From Charina bottae (Eukaryota; Chordata; Lepidosauria; Squamata; Charinaidae), in contig JALMGJ010000015.1 in assembly GCA_023362775.1 (NCBI GenBank), forward strand, positions 24,827,001 to 24,891,000: 64,000 nt of DNA. Reading direction: 5' to 3'. Shown here piece after piece: positions 52,406 through 61,749 of the stretch. The notes beneath the pieces are model-generated. The model saw only the letters and a list, made by a program, of their open reading frames with translations. It was not told the origin of the DNA and ran no database searches. The stretch's first letter is position 1. The number at the start of each line of letters is the position of its first letter. The position numbers and the translations under genes were made by a program.

Positions 52406-54965
52406 CAAGAAAATCCACCCAGTTCAGAGAGCACCAAGGACGCCACAGTTCAAGCTGGAGCTACAGAGGTTCTCTTCCATTGGAACTAGTTAAGAGAGTC
52501 GGCAATGGGATCTCTAGGGACACTGCAGAACCATTAGGCATACAGCACAAGTGGAACGGGCTTAGTGGCCAGGCAGTCATTTTATGTCGGCCATTGCCCA
52601 GCAAAGAAAGGGCTTAGTGCACGGGTGGGCAATAGGGGCCCAAGAGCACCAGCACACCTGCTCACAGAAACCTGCCCATTACGTGCCCGGCTTCACTTTT
52701 AATAGATACGTTTAGATTCTTTCCAGTGCAAATAACTGAACGAGTGAGAGGCGAGCCTCCTGCCAAACAAAGGAGAATCTTTCCCCCTCACCTTTACTTG
52801 CCTGGGACAAAGGTGCAGCTCAGACGCCTTTGGCAAATCCCCCCCCCCCCCCCCGGAGCTGCCCCAGCCCACCGCTGGCACAAGGGACACCCACAAGCTC
52901 CTGCCTCTTGCTCAGACGCATCTCCAGGCCTGGAAGAACTTCCAGCAAAGGAAAAGGAACGGGAAGGGCAGCTTGGATACGAGAAGCCGAGGAGCCGGCG
53001 TGGGCCCAGCCTGGGCCCCTGTGACCCCGGGGTCTTCTCCCTGAACCCCCTTCAGACCTGCAGAGGGGCGCTGGGAATTCACGCTGATTCTGCCGGACTT
53101 GGAAGGGGGGGGGAAGAGGAACCCCTCTGTTTTACAAGCCTTCGTTCACTATTGTTTATATAAACAGGTAAATTGTTTCGTATCTCAATTAAAAACATCT
53201 GCCACATAAATGAATACCAATTAACTCATCCTGTTTTTAATTACTCTGTTAATTACATACAGGCAGCAGCAAGGATGGCATGGGAATAAGGGAAAGCAGG
53301 CACGCAAAAGAAGCCTGTCCCCCCCCCCCCGCCATGCACATAGAAACCAGTTTGCTGTTGGCTCCAGTCTGAGAGGTGCCCAGCTTGTGATGGGTTAAGT
53401 GGGGGGGGGGGCTCCCTGCCCTCATCAGGCCATGCAGGGAGAGAGCTTTGCAGAGGTTCAGAAACTGTGCATCCACTGAAAAGGGGGGGCTTTGCTTGCT
53501 GCCCCCGTGGCTGGCTCACCTTTCAAAGCCCGGATGACCCAGGACCTCCACGTGACAGATCAGCCCAAGTCAGCTGCTGAGTTTCCGGGCCTCTGTGTTC
53601 TGCGCTGGGCGATCCTTCAGCCTCCTTCTACGCAGCTGCTGGGAGGCAGCACTTGTGTACGGTGGACGTCCAGCAACTGGCAACAGGAGGCAGTGGGCAC
53701 TCGGTTGCTCCTGGGCCCTGCCAGACAGACGGACCCTCATCGCCTGCCAAAAGCCCTTGGACAGCTCCTACGAATGCCTGCATGGCTGTGCTCACCTGAG
53801 CACTTCACCTGCTTGCTGAGCGGACCCATCATCCAGAGCCTCACCCTACAATCCACCAGCCACGGCCAGAATTCCCTTCATGCCGGCCACTAAGCCATTA
53901 ACCCCCACCCCCCAATCCTGCTTCCCATATCCGGGCAATGCAACTCCTGAGGCTTTTCCTGACCTGTTAAGAGTGTTGTGTAGACACAGCCCCTGTGCTT
54001 ATTTCTACAAAGGAAAGGTGAAAAGGAGTGGTGGGAAAGCAAGAAGAGAAAATGGGTTCAGATCCCCATATTTATGTATATGTTTGGATGCTAGCTTGTT
54101 TAATCAATGTACAGGGCTGCCCAGCTTGCAGTTGCAACCTTGGGTGACCAACATTAGGTTAAAAACAAGCGAAGAAGATGGGGGAGGAAATCCTGTTTTT
54201 CTCTTCCTTGCAAGGGTAGAGCTTGGAGATCAGTTGAGGAAGGGGTGGGGGGAGGGACTCTATCACAGGCTCAAGAGAGCCTGCAGACTCCAAGGCGGTC
54301 CACCTTCAAGGATCAGCCACAAGAAGCAGGGCTGGGGGTGGAATTTCCCAGGCCTGCTCCAAGGAGACTCTCCTAGCCATTGTCAAGGGGCGGGCCCACA
54401 GACACACACGGTTTCCAGCTCTGTGGGGCTGGGTTCCCCGATCCTCCTCTTCCTGCCTGTTTCCCAGTGGTGGGAAAGATTCCAAGCGAGCAGATGGAGC
54501 AAGCTGGGCTCAGGGTAAGAAGCAGGAGCTGGGGGAGGCAGAGAAAAGAGAGAAGAGGACATTGCCATAGCAATTCCTAACATTGGTAAGGAGGAAAAGT
54601 ACCTCCACGCCGCCTGTTTGGAAAGCAAAGCTCTGCCGAGCCCTCTTGCACTTCCCTGCACCTAAAAAATCTGCTTCAGGGGTCGCATTTCAACGCCTGG
54701 AAAAGAGCAGGCTTTCCTTGGGCTGGGGGAGGCGAGATGTTTCCCTATACATGCAAACACACACAGAGACATTGTCCTTAGTGCACAGGACATAAATAGG
54801 TCCCGAATATCTCCCCCCTTCCCAGCCGCCCCCAATCTCTCCGAGGAACCGAATTCCAAACGCTTATTGCATGCTGCCTCCTGCAAGCAGCTCCGTCCAG
54901 AAGGTGAACAGTTCGACCCCTCGTGGGGATTACCCATCTGTCCTCTGCCCTCTGTCACCTCAAGG

Positions 54966-55090
54966 GCGTGTTTCTCAACCTTGGCAGCTTGGAGATGGGT
55001 GGACTTCAACTCCCAGAATCCCCCAGCCAGCATGGAAGTCCACCCATTGAAGTCCACCCATCTCCAAGCTGCCAAGGTTGAGGAACACGG
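54966..55090. mobile_element. hAT-type MITE (family 1), rearranged interior
   Basis: GCGTGTTTCTCAACC to GGTTGAGGAACACGG; flanks cctcaagg and ccttaaga match 6/8. The interior repeats 'gaagtccaccca' twice in tandem. Confidence 0.7.
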
Positions 55091-55142
55091 CCTTAAGAGA
55101 TACCTCAAGTCAGGCGAGGTCTGAAATGTATAGTTGTTGGAA

Positions 55143-55249
55143 TATGTCTATGAAGGTTCTCAGTCATCCAGGTAGAATTGTCTGTAGCTTGAATCATGTC
55201 AACTGGATTTCTATTTTCTCAGTGGAAACGTTTCGCTCCTTATCCAAGG
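55143..55249 (-). mobile_element. Family C retroelement, 5' truncated inside the hammerhead-like core
   Basis: It is bounded by an 11-bp duplication, agttgttggaa, at 55132-55142 and 55250-55260. The minus strand begins CCTTGGATAAGGAGCGAAACG, that is, within stem II, so only the second half of the core (AAGGAGC-GAAAC-GUUU) is left. It ends AACCTTCATAGACATA. Confidence 0.65.
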
Positions 55250-55515
55250 AGTTGTTGGAAACGAGGCTTTCCAAACGCAGCCGCCACCGCCCCGTGGACC
55301 AAAAGATGCTTCTCGGTCCTGTTGGCTGGCCTTTCTCAGGGCCTGCCCTCTCCCGTTGCCAGTTGCCAATGTGGCCTTACTTTCTAGAGCCACACAAGGC
55401 ATCCCATAAATGAAGGGAAGGAAAGAAGTCCCAGCACAGCTTCCTTCAGCTCCCCACCCAAACCCAATCTGCTGAAGAAAAGCAGGAAGGGCCACCTCAG
55501 CACGAGAAAGCCAAC

Positions 55516-55519
<4 letters not shown>

Positions 55520-55575
<56 letters not shown>
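55520..55575. repeat. (CT)n microsatellite
   Basis: About 27 uninterrupted CT units. Confidence 0.97.
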
Positions 55576-55577
<2 letters not shown>

Positions 55578-56535
55578 GAAGCAGATGGCGGGAGCGTTTG
55601 GGACTCCTCGCTGTGGCAGCCAACAAAGCCAGCGCACTCGTTTTGTGTGCCACTTGCTCTCCAGCCCACTAAGAGGTGCTCACGTTGTGCAAATAGTGCA
55701 TCCATCTCAGCTTTCGGCAGCCAAGAGCGCGGCTCGATGGACTGTGGATGAGCAGCTGGACCTTTGCATCTCCAGAAGAATCAGCCGGCTCCACCATCTT
55801 GCCGGCCGTGCCCAGGAGATGGAGACCGGGAGCCAGGAGAACAGATGGGGAGCCGCCGGCGCCTTCGTGATTTTTCCCCTGGCGAGGACACAGGCTTCAA
55901 GCCCGCCTAGCAAAGCTCTCCAAGGCTGACAGGCACTTGGGGGCACACGCATCCTCCTTGTCCCCCCAAGAGTGACGCCCCGCCTGGCCTGGCCCTCAGC
56001 GGCAGCTGCAGGGCCCCACACGGGCCCCAACAAAGCCCCCGGGCTCTGAGCCGCCAAGGAGGCTGATGGGGAGTGACTGGTGGGGCGGAGCATCTCCCAA
56101 ATGAAGCAACCAGGTCCCCCAGAAGGAGAGCGCAGGGCCTCGGCTTCATCCAGGAAGAAGCCGGCTACTAGTCCTCATGAAGCCAGACACCCAAGGATGA
56201 ACATGACTGTCACCGAGCCAGGCTTAGGGGCTCGCACAGGGTGATAAGCTGTATCCCGGGGTGATTGAGCCACCCTGGGTGCACGGTTCATGATAAGCCA
56301 GATCCAACGAAATCACGCCACGGCTAGTGCAGCTGGGAACGCGGGCAACAAAGAGAGAATTCTAGAATCCGAGTCCGTCTCTCCCAGCCTTCAAAGCCTG
56401 GGAGGGGGGGGGCATACCAAATCATCTACAAATGCAAACTTCCAGCCCTGGCTGATTCCAGGCAGCCTTGAACCTCATTTCAGAAAACTTCTGCTAGAAA
56501 GCAGTTTCAGCCTCCAGCAGCATTGCCTTCCCTAA

Positions 56536-56601
56536 AGAGGAGGAGGAGGAGGAGGAGGAGGAGGAGGAGGAGGAGGAGGAGGAGGAGGAGGAGGAGGAGG
56601 A
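56536..56601. repeat. (GGA)n microsatellite
   Basis: About 21 GGA units; purine-only on the plus strand. Confidence 0.97.
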
Positions 56602-56874
56602 AGGGGTGGCCCCAGGAGTGTCCACAGGTCATGGTAAAATAGTGGAGATGGTGGCCACAATGGTGCAATCAAAGTTTTTTCCACCATGTCCTGTGGACGC
56701 CAGTCTGGCCGTATCTACTCTGACCGCAGCCTCACTCCCTGCAAGCATGCAGCTCCCCCCCATCAGAATTCCCCGAGGAATGTTGCCCTTGGCAGGAAAA
56801 CTGTGCTCCCCCCCCCCCAGCTCAGGAGACTGCCACCTCTTCACTTAAGCTGCTTCTTCCTCTTCTCCCTAGTC

Positions 56875-57008
56875 CGGTGTTTCCCAACTTTGGCAACTTG
56901 AAGATCTGTGGACTTCAACTCCCAGAATTCCCAGGACAGTACACTGGCTGGGGAATTCTGGGAGTTGAAGTCCACAGACCTTCAAGTTGCCAAGGTTGGG
57001 AAACACTG
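56875..57008. mobile_element. hAT-type MITE (family 1)
   Basis: CGGTGTTTCCCAACT to GGTTGGGAAACACTG with a perfect 8-bp duplication, ccctagtc, at 56867-56874 and 57009-57016. Confidence 0.9.
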
Positions 57009-57839
57009 CCCTAGTCCTTACCTAACCCCTTCCCCATTTCTCCCCTGCCTTCCTCTCACTGCAGACACAAAATTGACCAATAGCTTCAGGGTTGGGAACA
57101 TCTCTCTGCCCCCAGCCCTGGGGAGGGGGCCGGCTGCTGCAGAGGTGGCCCAGGCCACCAGGCAGGAGCTCCAAATGGTGGGACCAGGTCTTCCGAGTCA
57201 ACACTTTGCGGGTCCACTCCTGGACACCCTGCGGATCTGCCTGCCCGCCCGCCCGCCCGCTTCTGCCGCTTGCTCAGGACTGCCCTCTTGGGCTCTGCGG
57301 CCAGCTTTGCCCAAGGACCCAGGGGAGAGTGGACACAACCCTGCCATTATCCACTCCCGATGACCTACAGCTGACTTCTTCCCACATCTGCTGCAACAGG
57401 AGATGGGAATCCAGGGTTCCCGCGTCCCGGGAAGATGCTTCTTGTCTGTTTTATTTGAGCTTATTAGGTCCTAGCAGGCCCAAGCACCTGTGCTTTCCCT
57501 CCCAAGGAGGGTGGGGAACCCTGTCAGTTACCCCGGTGCTTTCTCTGGGTGCTGGAAACTGGGGTGAAGTCTGGCAGCCATTGGCTGCGGCCTCCATTGG
57601 CTTCCTGCCACTGGCTATGAAGGTTCCTCTCTTGTGGCTGGCTTCTTACCAACCTGTGGGCAAGGAGAGGAGTCACTGGCCCGTTTTTTGGGCCTGCAGA
57701 GCTCCCCACAAGGCCCCAATTATGGTATGGTGGTTGTGGATTCTTAATGGGAACACATTTACTCATCTCTGAAATGACTCCATCACGCCTGGCTCTTCCC
57801 TTCCGGAGAGATCAGCGAGTCACTACCAAGCCCCCACGG

Positions 57840-58116
57840 CAGGGCTTTCCAAAGTTTTTCCCGCGGTGACACACCAACCGGCGTTGGTGCGTCGCCGCGG
57901 GAAAACCCGGAAGCGCGGCAGCGCGCAAAATTCCGGAAGCGCTGCTGCTGCTTTCGGGTTCTGCACGCTGCAGTTGGTGTGTCGCCGCGGGAAAACCCGG
58001 AAGCGCCGATGATGATCAGCGCTTCCGGGTTGTGTGGCGACACACCAGACTGTGTGTGGGGAATTCTGGGAATTGAAGTCCACCCATCTTAAAATTGCTG
58101 AGGTTGAGAAACACTG
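57840..58116. mobile_element. Composite of two hAT MITE families
   Basis: The left part (57840 to about 58055) is family 2, beginning CAGGGCTTTCCAAAG, with the acccggaagcg...cgcttccgggt palindrome. The right part (58055-58116) is the right half of family 1, ending GGTTGAGAAACACTG. The flanks do not match each other. The copy looks like a join of two elements that lost their inner ends. Confidence 0.65.
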
Positions 58117-60216
58117 GTTTAGGGCAACGTTTGAACACCATTCTACTCTCTACTGCCCGCTGCAGAGAACTCAGGAGCAACTTTCCAGGGAGAATCAACT
58201 TATTACTGTTTGCAGCAGAAACACCCCCCCGCCCTGTAGCTCTTCAAGGCTAGCACCGTCTGTGGCCGAGAGCCTGGTTCACCAGGTACAGACCTGGGTG
58301 GATGCCTGTTCAGACACACTCTGGGACTGAGCCAAAGATGAACAGCTCACAAAGATGAAGACACACCAGCTCCATAAGTCTATCCGTACAGCGCCTTGCA
58401 CTAACACTCCCCTGACAGGACAAGAGAGGCAGTGCTAGCTTTTATGTCGAGCAAGGGAGGGATATGATATCCCACGGCAGAATGGCACGGTCAAAAAGGA
58501 AGAAAATGGAGATTGATTCCATCCACTTGCTACAACATTTAACTTCTTGCATATCAACTTCCTACGTGGGCCCACTATATCCAGAGAGTCAAATCCACGA
58601 ATTTCTTCCTGATGTCACACAACATGTTTCTCAAGAACAGTTACATCACAATATATATCTCCACAATAATGCATGGGTCATCTACATTTTCACAGTTAGG
58701 TGTCACTGGTGCACGTGTTTGTGATCATCCTCTAAGTTGAGGTTAGAATCACTTTTTAATGGTGGGTTGCAGCTGCGCAATTTTGGAATGAGTGTTATGA
58801 TAAAATAAGTCACAGACTGAACTGTTTCTGGGCACAATGTGAAAATAAACAATGTCACCCACCATAAATTCACCCCCAACCCCATCCTTCCAGGTGCATC
58901 ATGACTACATCTCCCAGAATTCCCAGGCAAGGCAAAGCCTAGGAATTTTGGGAGTGGTAGTCCCAACACATCGGGAAGGTCCCTGATTGGGCGGAAAACT
59001 ATAAACTATCATAAAATGATAAACGCTTTCACAGGAATTCCATCCGAAGCTTTAAGCAGAGTTTTCCCCCCTCCTTCCTTCTTCTTATTCTCCCTTATTG
59101 CTTCTGCTCACGAGTAAATATCCTTATTGCAGCTCTCGTTTGCAAACAGTTGCTATTGAAAAGGCTATATTCAGTGCTAACCAACCTATGGCCAAGCTTT
59201 ACAGTTTAAGCCATACCTTGAAAAGCAATCCATGCTGATCTCAGACCAAATGTGTGTGGCGGGAGGGTGCAGATTCCCAGGCAAGTCCTGTTTCACCCAC
59301 AAGGCCTCCATCGCTTGCCTCCTCCCCCCACAAATAAAGCTCTGCTAGGATTGCAGCCTCTCTGTCTGCTTGGAGAGTCAAGATGCCAGGATGAGTGTCA
59401 GCGCCCCAGAAGGCACCAAGCCCTGGTGAACAAGAAGCCTCCTGTGTGTTGACCAACCGTTCTCAGCTTTGCAGGCCAAAAGAAATCAGGAAGAATAGAT
59501 ACACTGGTAAGAAAGCTGCAGAGAACATCCAGCTCCCAATTCAGGGAAAACAAATTGCATTTCCTGCACCGAAATCAACGGGGCAAGTTCATCCTGAGGG
59601 GACTTAAGCCTCACTATCTTGGTCTGGATGGAAAGCTGTGAATATTTGATTGGGAACAGGCAAAAGGAAGGATACAAGCAGTGTTATTAAATTCCAACAA
59701 GAAGTTTGTGGTGTCTCAAGGAACCTGAATTGTTCCCGGGCCATTCTGGTCTATTTTTATGGGTTGGCGTGCTGTGTGGCTCCCAGGACTTTCAACCACA
59801 TTTGCAAAACATTTGGCTTAGAATGCTTGCAAGCTGGGAGGGACCACGTGGCCCAGGATATTTGGTTGACAATCCCACTGGAAAAGTTGATGAGTGACTG
59901 TCAGCGCTGGTGATGGACAACCTCCTTTACTGCCCACAAGGGATGCAGCCTAAGCTATGGGTCCTGGGCAGAGCCTGGAAGATGGAACTCAGTCCTCCAA
60001 TGGAGGGAACGGGGTGGGGTGGGGAAGTTTCTGCAGGCCTTGCGGAGGGAGGGAGGAAGAGAAGAAGGAGATTCCTCAGCTGCATTGCATGACAGGTCTA
60101 GTGCCATAATCCAGATTCCTAAATTTGCACAGCACAATCAGTCATCACCTAACCCCTTGGGCTGGGTGTACAGCATGCAGTGCCCTGGGTAACTGTGTCT
60201 GGTTTAGCATCTAATG

Positions 60217-60340
60217 CAGCGTTTCTCAACTTGGCAACTTGAAGATGTGTGGACTTCAACTCCCAGAATTCCCCAGCCAGCCATGCATGTGGGGAGTTGA
60301 ATTCCCCACAGCTTGAAGTTGCCAAGGTTGAGAAACACTG
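60217..60340. mobile_element. hAT-type MITE (family 1)
   Basis: CAGCGTTTCTCAACTTGG to GGTTGAGAAACACTG with a perfect 8-bp duplication, atctaatg, at 60209-60216 and 60341-60348. Confidence 0.9.
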
Positions 60341-61749
60341 ATCTAATGTGAGAATGGCATTGCTTTCTTAAGGGAAAAGAGTCTCTGAACTTGCAGACTG
60401 GTGCCCTCCACAGACACAGAACCATTCCCACACAAAGATACAGATGACCATTTTTTCACTTTGCTAGTTCATTCCACCATGTAGTCAAAGCTATTTCACG
60501 GGTCTCCCAGCTACTTTGCCATCAGAAAGGCATTCTGGACTCAGCTGAGATGCACACAGAGTAATAATGACGAAAAAGGGACTGTCTCCCCCAGCCCCTC
60601 TGCCTCTGCTGGGGTCCCCTGCCAGTCTGTGCCCCTGGGACTTGGGGCAGCAATTCCACCCGGAGGGGAGCACCGGAACAGCCCTCTTTGGAAAGGAAAG
60701 ACAAGGGACCCACCACACGCCCACCGCCAGGCCCTGCAGCGAATTGATTTATGACTCCTGCCAAGCCTTAATCGCAAAGGTCTATCTTGCTCACGCTCAG
60801 TAGATTTTTTTCATAGATGCTCACACAGCTCATGCCTGGCTTCTAAAAGGAGCGGTCCGGGGCTTTACAGTAAGTCGCATATCCTGACTGGAAGTCAAGA
60901 TGCTCCTTCCCTTGCACCCAGATGTCCCCAGAGAAACAGCGGGAGATAGAAAGCGAATGCGCATGAAACCAGCTGTTGCGGCTCCCGTGGAGCCTCGCTT
61001 GGAAACACAGGTTCCTAGCACCACTCCGCCAGGATGCCTCTCTGGAGCAGCTGCCCTGGAGAATGACTCTCGGGACTTGACTGGGGACACCAGCCAATTA
61101 AACCAACATTCATTGGAAAGTTCCTGGGCATGACCACCACAGACATAAATGGGAGCCACACTCCGTTCAAGCTTTGGTCGAGGGCTGGGTTCACACATCA
61201 CCCAAAGCCAGCGTTTGATTTGTTAGTCGGGTTGTATAAACCCAGCCATTCCAGTTTCGTAAATGTGGTCTGTAGTTGCATGCATGCGCAAACATGCCAG
61301 CATGGCTCCTGAAATAACCATGGCTAGAGCATGATGGGTGAAAGGAACCGAGCGCTGTCCATCTGTGCAGGGAGCAAAGCCTGGGGCAGGATCCGGCCGG
61401 TTGCTTGGCTAGAGAGAACCCCCAACTCAGCTAAGGCGAGAGAACAAGCAAGGATCCCTGGATGGGGGGGGGGGGGGCGGAACAGAACAGCCCAGAGTTT
61501 AAGCCCAAGAGCAGGGACCTCCATCCACGCTCCGGTTTCCAGGCGCCAGGAAGGACCAACCTGGGCGCCTGCAGCTTCCTTCTCCTCTGCAAGAAAGCGA
61601 CTAATCTCTCCACCTCCTTCTCTCTGGGAAGCCGAGCTCAGAAGAGGTTCGGCTGAAGAAGGAAGCGGTTCTGCTCCGCCAGTTACAGCCATACGTGTGG
61701 GCCCCGGAGCTTTTAAAACACACCGGCGTCCACCGTGTCCAGAACTCCC

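Larger units (their letters stand above)
52269..52485 (+). mobile_element. Family B retroelement, two-armed copy
   Basis: It is bounded by a 9-bp duplication, ctagttaag, at 52260-52268 and 52486-52494. Both arms are present in inverted orientation, each with a decayed hammerhead-like core. The right end 'tctcttccattggaa' matches the GATTGGTA end of the other copies. Confidence 0.65.
51130..61700. other. CBFA2T3 first intron (between E1b region and E1a)
   Basis: No coding exon was recognised. Named repeats are listed separately: LINE tail at 51175, family B and C elements, hAT MITEs at 54966, 56875, 57840 and 60217, and CT and GGA microsatellites. A further short palindrome with 'tcccagaattcccagg' lies at about 58890-58970. 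The stretches 52700-54900 and 58120-60200 hold nothing I can name. Confidence 0.55.

Noticed and set aside
55211..55705. Open frame with a long Arg-Glu repeat
   Set aside because: It is a translation of the (CT)n microsatellite.
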